From positions 1 through 36,024 of the forward strand of contig PNIE01000005.1 in NCBI GenBank assembly GCA_002877875.1: a stretch of 36,024 bases of DNA, written 5' to 3'. The position numbers were made by a program, and so were the translations under genes. The notes below the pieces were generated by a model that was given only the letters and a program-made list of their open reading frames with translations, was not told where the DNA came from and searched no databases. The stretch's first letter is position 1, and each line of letters begins with the position of its first letter. The DNA comes from Caldimicrobium thiodismutans (lineage in GTDB: Bacteria > Desulfobacterota > Thermodesulfobacteria > Thermodesulfobacteriales > Thermodesulfobacteriaceae). Below, piece after piece: positions 9,509 through 18,555 of this stretch.

Positions 9509-9575
9509 GAAGGAACTTCCCTTCCTACCCCATTCCCATTAGCTCCCAAAAAATATTGGTGAGGGAAGCTCCTTC
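9509..9575. repeat. Imperfect inverted repeat between the tandem small membrane genes
   Basis: GAAGGAACTTCCCT (9509-9522) / AGGGAAGCTCCTTC (9562-9575), one mismatch. Confidence 0.5.
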
Positions 9576-9598
9576 CTCCATAAAGGAGGTGATTCTTT

Positions 9599-9895
9599 AT
9601 GACTAGAAAGATTAAAAAGGGAGCTTTTATAGGTGCTTTTGTGGGATTGGTTATTTTTGTAATCCTTGGATTTTTACCTTCTGCTTACACCGGTGGTCTT
9701 ATTGGTTTTAAGCTTGCTGAGATGCTTTTTGGATCTCCTCTTGCCCCATCAACAGGTCCAAGAATCTTGGTTGGAATTTTAATGATTTTAAATGTGATTA
9801 TATCAGGTGCCTTTTTTATAGTTGCGGGAGCTATAGCAGGCTGGATGATAAGTACTCTTTTAGAAAAGAAAAAAATTAAAGAAAAAGTTTCTTAG
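9599..9895 (+). CDS. Small glycine-rich membrane protein, copy 2 (tandem paralogue)
   Basis: GLVIFVILGFLPSAYTGGLIGFKLAEMLFG matches GLILFVLLGFFPSAMVGGYVGLKLAELMVG of copy 1; RBS AAAGGAGGTG. Confidence 0.8.
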   Translation: MTRKIKKGAFIGAFVGLVIFVILGFLPSAYTGGLIGFKLAEMLFGSPLAPSTGPRILVGILMILNVIISGAFFIVAGAIAGWMISTLLEKKKIKEKVS

Positions 9896-9922
9896 GAAAA
9901 TATTTTTACAAGGAGGGGGTGT

Positions 9923-10273
9923 ATGAAATTCATAGTAAGCAGAACAAGGGTTCCTTTGTGGAGTAAGGGGAAACCCTGTGATGAGGCAGTCGAGGAAGAG
10001 TTAACTCCTCTTGATTATAGGATGGTTCCAAGTATACAGGAAGCTAAAAAGAAAATCTGGTTTAAGGAATGGTGGGAGGGAGGTGTTAATCATCGAGAAG
10101 AAAATGGAATGATTGTGTGCGAAAAGAAACAGAAGGAGAAAAACTGGGTGATTGAAATTAATACTCATGAAGATCTTATAAAGTTTCAAGAAAAGTATGG
10201 TGAGATTATGAATCTTGATAGCCCACCCTATAAAGAAGTTAAAAAAGAAATTCGTATATTGAGAGCAAAATAA
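9923..10273 (+). CDS. Hypothetical soluble protein, 116 aa
   Basis: RBS AAGGAGGGGG; 13 bp before the NrfD gene. Confidence 0.65.
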   Translation: MKFIVSRTRVPLWSKGKPCDEAVEEELTPLDYRMVPSIQEAKKKIWFKEWWEGGVNHREENGMIVCEKKQKEKNWVIEINTHEDLIKFQEKYGEIMNLDSPPYKEVKKEIRILRAK

Positions 10274-10286
10274 AGGAGGGGGAGGT

Positions 10287-11522
10287 ATGAGTGAGAAAAA
10301 AAATCCAGTAGTTACAGAAGTTGAAGTAACAACCTTTTCTCAAATCTGGCTGACAAGTTTATTAGAGTTTTTATCAGGCACAAGGGCCTTTTATTTTTTA
10401 GTTGGTATAGCTGCTTTAGTAGTTCTTATAGCTGCTATGTTTGCTGTTAATGCAATGTATACAGGTTATCGCCATGCGTATGGCCTTACTAGAGAAATTC
10501 CCTGGGGAATTTTAATTTCAGGCTATGTATTTTTTGTGCTGACTTCATCAGGTTTATGTATAGTTTCATCTATAGGACATGTTTTTGGGGTTAAATCTTT
10601 CATGCCCATTGCTAAGAGATCTGTTTATTTATCTCTAGTAACTGTAGTGGCAGGATTTACGGTGATCTTTTTTGATTTAGAAAATCCTTTTAGACTTCTT
10701 ATATGGAATATTTTATCTCCTAATCTAACTTCTAATATATGGTGGATGGGAACTCTTTACGGAGCTTATTTATTTTTTATGGCCCTTGAATTTCTATTAT
10801 TACTTCTTGAAAAGCATAGATATGCTATGCTTTCTGGTCTTCTTGGTTTGATTTCTTTGATTGCTGAAGTTGCTGCTTCCAGTAATTTAGGGGCAGTTTT
10901 TGGAATGCTTCATGGAAGAGAATTTTGGTATGGACCTTATATACCAATTTACTTCATTGCCTCAGCTGCAGCCTCTGGGTGCACTGCCATCATCTTCTTC
11001 ACCTATCTTGGATATAAAATTACTGCAGAAAAAATGGACAGAGCTATGGAATTATCTTTACAGGCTGTAGGAAAAATCTGGGCTCTCTTTTTAGCAGTCC
11101 TTATGTTTTTTACTACTTGGAAAATAATAACAGGCTTTGTAGGCGGAGAAGGGAAAGTTCTTGCTTTAAAAGAATGGCTTACAGGTAAATATGCCCTTAA
11201 CTTTTGGCTCTTTGAAGTTGGTTTTGGACTTTTGATCCCCTTCTTTTTACTTCTAATTTCTGGTTTCAAAAATTTGAATCAAATGTTTGTGGCCTCAGTA
11301 TTTGCCTTTATCGGGATCTTCTTTATGAGAGTTGATCTTGTAGTAGTGGGACAGATTGTCTCTCACTATTTTGAATTTAAAGTTACAGATTTTCCAGTGA
11401 TTTTGAGTTATAAACCTAGTATTTATGAAATTATGATAATAGTTGGAGCCATAGCTTTCTGTATGATGGCCTTTTTAGTTGGGGAGAAAGTATTTAAGGG
11501 TCACAAGACAGAAATTCATTAA
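10287..11522 (+). CDS. NrfD/DsrP-like polytopic quinone-interacting subunit
   Basis: 411 aa with about ten hydrophobic segments; YRHAYGLTREIPWGILISGYVFFVLTSSGLCIVSS is NrfD-like; adjacent to FeS and cytochrome genes. Confidence 0.85.
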   Translation: MSEKKNPVVTEVEVTTFSQIWLTSLLEFLSGTRAFYFLVGIAALVVLIAAMFAVNAMYTGYRHAYGLTREIPWGILISGYVFFVLTSSGLCIVSSIGHVFGVKSFMPIAKRSVYLSLVTVVAGFTVIFFDLENPFRLLIWNILSPNLTSNIWWMGTLYGAYLFFMALEFLLLLLEKHRYAMLSGLLGLISLIAEVAASSNLGAVFGMLHGREFWYGPYIPIYFIASAAASGCTAIIFFTYLGYKITAEKMDRAMELSLQAVGKIWALFLAVLMFFTTWKIITGFVGGEGKVLALKEWLTGKYALNFWLFEVGFGLLIPFFLLLISGFKNLNQMFVASVFAFIGIFFMRVDLVVVGQIVSHYFEFKVTDFPVILSYKPSIYEIMIIVGAIAFCMMAFLVGEKVFKGHKTEIH

Positions 11523-11537
11523 GGAGGAGGGGGAAAT

Positions 11538-12296
11538 ATGTTCAAGGGAATAAAAGATTGGCTTTTAAATTTAAAAAACGAAGGAGTTGAAAAAGTTCCT
11601 GATGAGACAAAAAGAGAATTTTTAAAGATTGGCCTTATCATTACAGGAGTTTTTGCCGGAGGTAGCCTTTTTTCTGTAATATCAAGGGTTGCAGAAGGGC
11701 TAGCAAGCTCAGAGGAACTTCATAAGAGCTATCCTTATAAGCCGCATTACTCTATGGTTTTTAAAATTGATAGGTGTATAGACTGTGAACTCTGTATGGA
11801 GGCTTGCAGAAAAACCAATCATGTACCTGATTATGGTTGGAGGACTATGATTTTAAGGAGATATGATGAGAGTGCTCTTGATCAAAAAACCATGTTTATG
11901 CCCATTCTTTGCAATCACTGTAATAATCCTCCCTGCGTCAGGGCCTGTCCTACAAAAGCTACTTATAAAGATAAAAAAACAGGGATTGTAAGAATGGCCT
12001 ATGATAAGTGTATAGGATGTAAAACTTGTATGGTGGCCTGCCCTTATAATGTAAGATATTTTAATGAAGAAAAACATGCAGTGGATAAATGCGATTTTTG
12101 TTGGGAATCAAGACTTTCAAAGGGAATAACCATCACTGCTTGTGCAGAGGCCTGTCCAGCAGGTGTGCGAATTTTCGGTGATCTTTCTGATCCTGGTAGT
12201 GAGGTATATAAATTAGTCCATCAGCTTGCCAAACCTGTTTGGGTTTTAAAGCCAGAAACGGGTGCTAAACCCAATGTTTTTTATACTATTAGTTAG
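11538..12296 (+). CDS. NrfC/DsrO/HybA-like 4x[4Fe-4S] ferredoxin subunit
   Basis: CIDCELCMEAC, CNHCNNPPCVRAC, CIGCKTCMVAC, CDFCWESRLSKGITITACAEAC; Tat-like KREFLKIG N-terminus. Confidence 0.9.
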   Translation: MFKGIKDWLLNLKNEGVEKVPDETKREFLKIGLIITGVFAGGSLFSVISRVAEGLASSEELHKSYPYKPHYSMVFKIDRCIDCELCMEACRKTNHVPDYGWRTMILRRYDESALDQKTMFMPILCNHCNNPPCVRACPTKATYKDKKTGIVRMAYDKCIGCKTCMVACPYNVRYFNEEKHAVDKCDFCWESRLSKGITITACAEACPAGVRIFGDLSDPGSEVYKLVHQLAKPVWVLKPETGAKPNVFYTIS

Positions 12297-12308
12297 GGGA
12301 GGAGAGGG

Positions 12309-12755
12309 ATGCGCAAAGTAAAAATCTTAATTGGGACCTTAATTCTTTTACTTAGCTTTACTGGAATAGCCTTTGTATCTGAAAAAAATAAGGGAGAAAG
12401 TGTAAAGCTTGAAGAGCCACAGGAGGTTATTTATTATGAATCAGAACAATTTGGAGGGCCTGAAATTGTTTATGTTAAACCAGTGAGAGGGGTTCTATTT
12501 AGTCATAAAAAACACGTAGGGGAGCTGGGTTTTCCCTGTGAATCCTGTCATAATTCCCTATTTGAGATGCAAGCTTTGAAATCTCAGGAAAATCCTGATT
12601 TTAAAATGGAGGCCCTTTATCAGGGGAAGTATTGTGGAGCTTGTCATAATGGCCAAGCGGCTTTTGCTTCAAATACCAAATGTGCCACTTGCCACATAGG
12701 GGTCAAAGGCTTAAAAGAGTACATGAGAAAACTTGCAAGTAAAGAAAAGAAGTAA
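12309..12755 (+). CDS. Exported triheme c-type cytochrome (c7/c3-like)
   Basis: Signal peptide MRKVKILIGTLILLLSFTGIAFV; CESCH, CGACH, CATCH with FSHKKH. Confidence 0.88.
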   Translation: MRKVKILIGTLILLLSFTGIAFVSEKNKGESVKLEEPQEVIYYESEQFGGPEIVYVKPVRGVLFSHKKHVGELGFPCESCHNSLFEMQALKSQENPDFKMEALYQGKYCGACHNGQAAFASNTKCATCHIGVKGLKEYMRKLASKEKK

Positions 12756-12760
12756 ATAAG

Positions 12761-12788
12761 AAAAAGGGGGCATTTAGCCCCCTTTTTT
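12761..12788. terminator. Bidirectional-type rho-independent terminator
   Basis: AAAAAGGGGGC-ATTTA-GCCCCCTTTTTT. Confidence 0.85.
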
Positions 12789-13735
12789 ATCTACCCTTAT
12801 GGCAGATTTCATAATTGAAGTTAGTAGACTTATTTTCACCATGACAAGAAAAACAATAGTGATCAGTAAGGTGTGTGTCCATGGTAATTTCACTTGTGCC
12901 TGCTTTCATTTTAAAAAGTGAAGGATGACAGATATTACAATCAAACATCTGCACATGGAAAGTATGAGAGAATTTGGCTGGATTACCTCTTTTGGAAAGC
13001 CAGAGATCACTCATTCGAATAATCTCTTTATTTTTTTCATGACAACTTGAACAAACGCTCTCTCCCTTACAGATATTCTCTGAAGTTAATTGGATTAGTT
13101 CCCCTCTGGGCTACTCTTCTACGACAAAAAGAACAATGAATACTTGCCTTAATGTGTGAGGTATGTTTAGGATCTATAGGATTTCTTCTTACCTTATCTG
13201 TCATAATATCAATCATATTCTTAGAAAGCCGATAATTGGGATTTTTAACCGTATCCATAGGTCTAAAGGTGATTCCAAAAAAGGTCATTATTCTCTCTTT
13301 ACGGATTTTTTGATTATAATAATCTGTGTGACAGAAAAGACAGGATTCCATGGAGACAACTTTTGAGGCATAAATAGGATCATTAAAGGCCTTGTGAAGA
13401 ATTTTTAACATATGTTCCTGACCATGAAAGGCAAAATTAAAAGTATCCTTCAATCCCTTAAGCTTAGCTTTTATATAGTAGAAAAATCCTGGTCTTCCAT
13501 GGCAATCAAGGCAGGCTACATTATTTTGCGAGTGGATATTTTTACCCCAAGTAAAAACTTCTCCTAAGGGACCAGGCTCATTCCTAGGATGACATTTGGC
13601 ACAGAACTGGGGATTACTTGTAAAGTGAAGAACTTCAATATTAAGGTAAACAAACCCTACAAGAAAAAAACAAGAATTACTAAGGTTAAGAGTGGTTTTT
13701 GTTGAACAAAATCTTTAACCCTTGAGATAATACCC
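12787..13735 (-). pseudogene. Degraded NapC/NrfH-like multihaem cytochrome c with c7-like C-terminal part
   Basis: My reverse-strand translation: TM region TLVILVFFL, then FCAKCH, ACLDCH, SCLFCH, CSFCR (broken), CSSCH, CNICH, CFSCH, YEICH (broken), spread over different frames (ORFs 12787..13014 and 13067..13453 are fragments). Confidence 0.75.
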
Positions 13736-14050
13736 CCATTTCCTATAAGCTCCCTCTTTGAAAATATACAATATTAACTAAAAAGCTTTTTTTAGAAGAA
13801 AAATCCTTTTTGACAAGATATTTTGGAAAATTTTAAAAATTAAATACATAGAAAATCACACAAAATATGAAATTGAAAGCTGAAGTTTCTGCCCTAATTA
13901 AGCCAAGAATTGCCAAAGATAAAAGGAAGAAAGAGTAGAATTCTAAAAATTTTTTCATTCTTATAAAATATGGAGGCCTTCCCATCTTGACAGAATGAAA
14001 AAAAGCCTTAGTATTTTAAGTAAATACCAAAATAAAGAAAGGGAAAAAAT

Positions 14051-14077
14051 TAAAGGGGGGCGAAAAAGTGCCGATAA
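14051..14077 (+). promoter_or_regulatory. Sigma-28 (FliA) promoter of flgM
   Basis: TAAAGGGG-N11-GCCGATAA versus consensus TAAAGTTT-N11-GCCGATAA; exact -10 element and spacing. Confidence 0.8.
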
Positions 14078-14106
14078 ATAAAATAAAAAACTTTGAGGGT
14101 ACATAT

Positions 14107-14406
14107 ATGAAAATCAACGAAATTACAGCCCAAAAAACAGGAATAACTAAAGAAAAAGAGGTTAGATCTGAAAGGGGAAAAATTAATGTCACTAATGAAA
14201 AAGAGCCTGTTAGAGCAGAGGATAGAGTAAGAATTTCAGCCAAAACTGTGGTGGAGAGTGCGAAGGCAAAGGCTTCTAATCTTCCTGAAGTCAGAGAAGA
14301 AAAGGTCGCTCAATTAAGAGAAAAAATTCAGAGCGGAACTTATCAGGTATCAAATAGAGAAATTGCGCGCGCTATGATTGGGACTCTTCTTTCTGAGCTT
14401 GCCTAA
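14107..14406 (+). CDS. flgM: FlgM-like anti-sigma-28 factor (track start 14068 probably too far upstream)
   Basis: Small protein ending RVRISAKTVVESAKAKASNLPEVREEKVAQLREKIQSGTYQVSNREIARAMIGTLL, typical FlgM; ATG 14107 after GAGGGT; sigma-28 promoter upstream. Confidence 0.85.
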   Translation: MKINEITAQKTGITKEKEVRSERGKINVTNEKEPVRAEDRVRISAKTVVESAKAKASNLPEVREEKVAQLREKIQSGTYQVSNREIARAMIGTLLSELA

Positions 14407-15626
14407 ATCTTTCTTATTTTTTCAATGATTTTAGAGGTAGATATATCATAACTAAACTCAATTCTTACGACCTTTCCACCATAGGACTTAACCAAAGAAG
14501 CTCCAACGATTTCCTCTTCTTTCCAATCAGCTCCTTTCACCAGGATATCTGGTTTTAAAGCCTTTATAAGATTTTCAGGAGTTTCTTCATCAAACAGAAT
14601 TATATAATCTACACATTCTAAAGCTGAAAGCACCTCTATTCTTAATTCCTGAGGATTAATAGGTCTATAGATCCCTTTTAGTTTACTTACAGATAAATCA
14701 CTATTTAATCCAACTATTAAGAAATCACCAAGTTTTCTTGCCTTTTGTAGATAATCTACATGACCTGCATGAAGAAGATCAAAACAGCCATTTGTAAAAA
14801 CCATTATTTGGCCTTTTTTGCGCCTTTTTTCAGCAATTTCTAAAAGCTCATCAATAGATCTAAGTTTAGGCGTTTTAAATAAGGGAGTTCTAAGAGGGTA
14901 AGGAAGAGAGGGATAATTTAAATCAAGGTTAATTTCTCCAAGAGCTTCTTCATCTTTTAAAGAGAGAACTTCAGAGCCAAAAGGATCAATTACAGAAGAA
15001 CATCCACCAAGACGCTTGTCTCCAATTTTTCCAACTCCATTTATGCCAATCACAAAGATTTGACTCTCAATAGCTCGAGCTTGTAAGAGAGTTTTAAAAT
15101 GCTCGATACGACTCTCTGGCCACTGAGCTGGAACCATTAAACCATCGATACCTTCTCTTAGCCAAGATCTGATTGCCTCAGGACTTCTCAATTCAAAACA
15201 AATGACTATACCCCACTTTGAATGATCCAAAAAGAGAAGCCTCCTTCTTCCCCCTTTACTAAACCCAGAAAGATCGTCAAGCCCAGGGAAGAGAATTTCT
15301 TTTTCTGCAAATATCTGATACCCTTCTGAGGTAATAGTATAATAGGCATTATAAAGATTTTTGCCCTGAATACGGGGAGCACCAAGAAGGATTAATTTAT
15401 CTCCTGCTTTTTTTTGAATTTCCTTAAGAGCCATTATTATTTGAGAATTTATAGAAGGAGTAAAGGCTTGATAACCAGTAAGAGCCAACTCAGGAAAAAG
15501 AATAACCTTCCCTTGGGCCCTCTCTATACACTGAAGAATTTTTTCAAGGTTTTTTTCAATCCAAGGGGTTATTTCGATTTGAGCCAAAGTGAGTCTCAAT
15601 CTTGATTTCATAGTGAACTCCCTCAT
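14403..15626 (-). CDS. Fusion: carbon-nitrogen hydrolase (nitrilase) domain + RfaE/HldE C-terminal-type cytidylyltransferase domain
   Basis: FPELALTGY, EKEILFPG, GIVICFELRSPEAI (E-K-C triad); then VFTNGCFDLLHAGHVDYLQKARKLGDFLIVGLNSD. Confidence 0.88.
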   Translation of the reverse strand: MREFTMKSRLRLTLAQIEITPWIEKNLEKILQCIERAQGKVILFPELALTGYQAFTPSINSQIIMALKEIQKKAGDKLILLGAPRIQGKNLYNAYYTITSEGYQIFAEKEILFPGLDDLSGFSKGGRRRLLFLDHSKWGIVICFELRSPEAIRSWLREGIDGLMVPAQWPESRIEHFKTLLQARAIESQIFVIGINGVGKIGDKRLGGCSSVIDPFGSEVLSLKDEEALGEINLDLNYPSLPYPLRTPLFKTPKLRSIDELLEIAEKRRKKGQIMVFTNGCFDLLHAGHVDYLQKARKLGDFLIVGLNSDLSVSKLKGIYRPINPQELRIEVLSALECVDYIILFDEETPENLIKALKPDILVKGADWKEEEIVGASLVKSYGGKVVRIEFSYDISTSKIIEKIRKI

Positions 15627-18555
15627 ATCTTAAATTATTTCTTAAATTCTTGCAGGGGAATTGATAATTACAATATCTACAGTTTGATTCATCTTCTGTA
15701 AAATAAAAGGCTTCTGAGTTTAAAAGATGGTTAAGTATAAAGATAATTATCATTTCAAAGTCAGTTTCTATAAATTTTAAGAATTGGGTATAGTCCTTAG
15801 GTTTGAGATTTGTGAAAAGATATTTCTCTGGTTTTTCAAGATTAGAAGGAGTAAGATATCCAGCATTTATCTCTACTCTTAAAAAATTATCCTCTTTTAA
15901 AAGATTTTTCCTATTTTTTAAAAAAAGATACAAATAAAAGAGAAGCTGAAAGTTGGTTAGATCCTGTCCAAAAGAATTTTTAACTTTTTGGAGAGCCTCT
16001 TTATCATAGTTTTCGGGAAGATGTAAATTCAACAGAGATTTAAGAGATCTCTCCGCTGGAGTTTTTCTTGGATTAGCTTTAAAGTCAAAGAGATAATATT
16101 TCGTTAATCCTTCTTTGCGCCTAATAAGAAAATCAATCCTTCCCCAAAGATTAAGATTATAAGAATTATAAGGGACTTCTGAAAAAAGTTCCTTTTCAAC
16201 TCCAAGAATTAAGGTTTCTTGAATTCTACCCTCTTTTTCAAGTTGGCTTAAGGCGGTGAAATAATTTTTAATGGAAGAGATGGCTATTTGTTCAGAGATC
16301 CATAGACTCAAAGGGTCAAAGATCTTTTCAAATCCAAAAATTTTCCACAGGTCTTTAAAAAGGGAGAGCCAAAGAGAATTTTCTAAAAGCTCGCTAAAAC
16401 TAACTGGTTTATTCAGATATGATGAAAAAAGGGTTTCAAAGAACTTATGCAGAAAATTGCCAAGAAGTTTGTCTTCTAAAAGGGTTTCTTCTTGAGGTTT
16501 TAAGCCAAGAAGATATTGAAAGTAAAATTTTACAGGGCAGGTGAGATAGGTCTCAAAGAAGCTTCTACTGAGTTTTCCCTGATCTAGGAAAGATAGAATG
16601 GTCATCTGATCCTCTTCACTTTTTGGAAGGGCCTCAAGTTTTTTTGGGCATATCAATCTTTGAGAAAAAATCATTTCCCTAAATTCTTTTTTTTCTTTTT
16701 CTCTTTGCCACTTTAATTTCTGAATAAAGCGTGAGGGCTCCTTAAAGAATTCGGTTTTACCCTTAGAGGTTTTAAAATAAAAAAGGTGAACTCTTTGGGA
16801 AGAATGAATAAGCCTTTCAAAATAATAATCCCAGAGTTCATTCCTATAAACAGGCAATCCTAAATACCTTTTTATTTCTTCAGTCAATAAAGGATTTAGA
16901 GGGGATGAGGGAGGAAGGGATCTTTCATTTACATCAAAAACTATAAGATTTTCAAAGGAAAGAAGTCTTGTCTCTAAAAAACCGAGTATCTGAACTCCTG
17001 CTAAAGGTTCTCCCATAAGTGGTAATTCCCCAGAATTTAAGAGATATTCCAAAAATAAGAGATAAAATTCCTTGTTCTTAGAAAAGGGTAAATCTTCCCA
17101 CAGAAGGGAGATCTCAAAGAGAGGGTAAACCTCCTTTTCAAGAAAAGAAAGATAAAATCTTGTTAAATAGGTATAGAGATTTTCTTCTTCAGAATTCTTA
17201 ATAAAGAGAGGTTTAAAAACCTCTAAAATTTTATTTAAGGCTGATTTAACTTTATCAGGGCTTTCTAAATCCTCCCAGTTTTTGAAAAGTATTTGGTAGA
17301 TACTATCAAAAAATTCTTTTTCTATGGGAGAAAGGATTTCATCAATATCTTCTTTAGATATTTTGAGATATTTTTTAGTTTCTAAAAAATTTTTTAATTT
17401 TTGTAAAAGATGAAAAAAATAAGCTTTTTCTTTAAAAAGAGCTTTTAAAAGTGGATGATCTATGATTTTAAAAAAGTTTTCAGATAAATATTGATTTTCT
17501 ATTCTGTCTTTTTGAGCTTTTAAAAGAGTTAAGATGAATTGATTCAAAGGTAAAAAGGTTGTGGGAAAAGGAAGGGTAATATTTATTTCAATTTCTAAAT
17601 CCTCTAATCTTTGAATAAGAGGTAAAAGGGTAACTCCTTGTGGTAAGACTATTCCAAGATAGTCGGGTTTTGAAGAAAAAGAAATAAGTTCAACTCCCTT
17701 TTCCACCTCGGTTTCAATATCTGAAAAAGGATAAAAAAAGATCTCAGGTTCTTTCGGAGGTAATTCAAGATATTCCTTAGGTAGAGGCTGAAGGTTTATC
17801 TTAAGATCTTTTAGAGTTTCTTCTATTAAAGGATGGGGCGGAAAATCTGTTTCAAAAAAGATATTACAAGGTTTATTAGCTTTTATAAGCGTTTCCATTA
17901 AAATTTGCCAAATATCTCTTTCAGCCTTTCTTAAGGCAGCAAAACCACAAAAATAAAGGCCTTCCATAAACTCAAGGATTTTATTCTTAAAGGCTAAGAG
18001 GAGCTCTCTTACCTCTTTTAATAAAAAAGAAGAAAAAATAATCCCCTTCTCCTTTAAAAGGCTTCTGAATTTAATATAGGTTTGAGAGAGATTTTCAAAA
18101 ATGGCTTTGGCCTGAGTAGGAAGTTCTTCAGGTGGATAGAGAAGATTGGGAGGAATAGTCCCCTCTTTCTCAAATTCCTCAAATACCTCAAGAAATTTGG
18201 AAGCCCAAAAAAACACTCTCAAGGGATCTTTATCCAAACTTTCAGATTTAAGACTCTTTAAAAAGAGAAGAATTTTGGCTGAGTCTGGAAAGATTAAGGC
18301 AGGCTCTGGGGTCAATTCTACGTATAAGAATTGTATAAATTCTTCCCAAGACAAAATTTTGGGGAAGAAAAAAGAGGCTTTTTCAAGTTTTTCTACTAAA
18401 TAATATTTAAAAAAGAAACAGGCCCTTTTAGTTGGAAAGATAAAAAAAATTTTGGAAATTTCAGGTGCTTCAAAGATTAAATTTTTAAGGCAAAAATTAA
18501 CTAAACTTTTCAAAAATTGAGAGCTGGGTGGAATGGAAAAGGCCCTTATTTCCAT
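15556..18555 (-). CDS. AddB-like PD-(D/E)XK nuclease/inactive-helicase protein
   Basis: 999 aa; FIFPTKRACFFFKYYL without Walker A; GRIDFLI...LFDFKA; cysteines YLTCPVKF and CRYCNYQFPC as in the AddB Fe-S staple. Confidence 0.78.
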   Translation of the reverse strand: MEIRAFSIPPSSQFLKSLVNFCLKNLIFEAPEISKIFFIFPTKRACFFFKYYLVEKLEKASFFFPKILSWEEFIQFLYVELTPEPALIFPDSAKILLFLKSLKSESLDKDPLRVFFWASKFLEVFEEFEKEGTIPPNLLYPPEELPTQAKAIFENLSQTYIKFRSLLKEKGIIFSSFLLKEVRELLLAFKNKILEFMEGLYFCGFAALRKAERDIWQILMETLIKANKPCNIFFETDFPPHPLIEETLKDLKINLQPLPKEYLELPPKEPEIFFYPFSDIETEVEKGVELISFSSKPDYLGIVLPQGVTLLPLIQRLEDLEIEINITLPFPTTFLPLNQFILTLLKAQKDRIENQYLSENFFKIIDHPLLKALFKEKAYFFHLLQKLKNFLETKKYLKISKEDIDEILSPIEKEFFDSIYQILFKNWEDLESPDKVKSALNKILEVFKPLFIKNSEEENLYTYLTRFYLSFLEKEVYPLFEISLLWEDLPFSKNKEFYLLFLEYLLNSGELPLMGEPLAGVQILGFLETRLLSFENLIVFDVNERSLPPSSPLNPLLTEEIKRYLGLPVYRNELWDYYFERLIHSSQRVHLFYFKTSKGKTEFFKEPSRFIQKLKWQREKEKKEFREMIFSQRLICPKKLEALPKSEEDQMTILSFLDQGKLSRSFFETYLTCPVKFYFQYLLGLKPQEETLLEDKLLGNFLHKFFETLFSSYLNKPVSFSELLENSLWLSLFKDLWKIFGFEKIFDPLSLWISEQIAISSIKNYFTALSQLEKEGRIQETLILGVEKELFSEVPYNSYNLNLWGRIDFLIRRKEGLTKYYLFDFKANPRKTPAERSLKSLLNLHLPENYDKEALQKVKNSFGQDLTNFQLLFYLYLFLKNRKNLLKEDNFLRVEINAGYLTPSNLEKPEKYLFTNLKPKDYTQFLKFIETDFEMIIIFILNHLLNSEAFYFTEDESNCRYCNYQFPCKNLRNNLRYEGVHYEIKIETHFGSNRNNPLD

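Noticed and set aside
12309-12755. DsrJ identity for the triheme cytochrome
   Set aside because: The c7-like FSHxxH...CXXCH pattern does not look like DsrJ as I remember it, and no dsrMK genes are adjacent
13163-13366. Plus-strand 67-aa ORF
   Set aside because: Antisense to the cytochrome pseudogene, which has clear haem motifs on the minus strand
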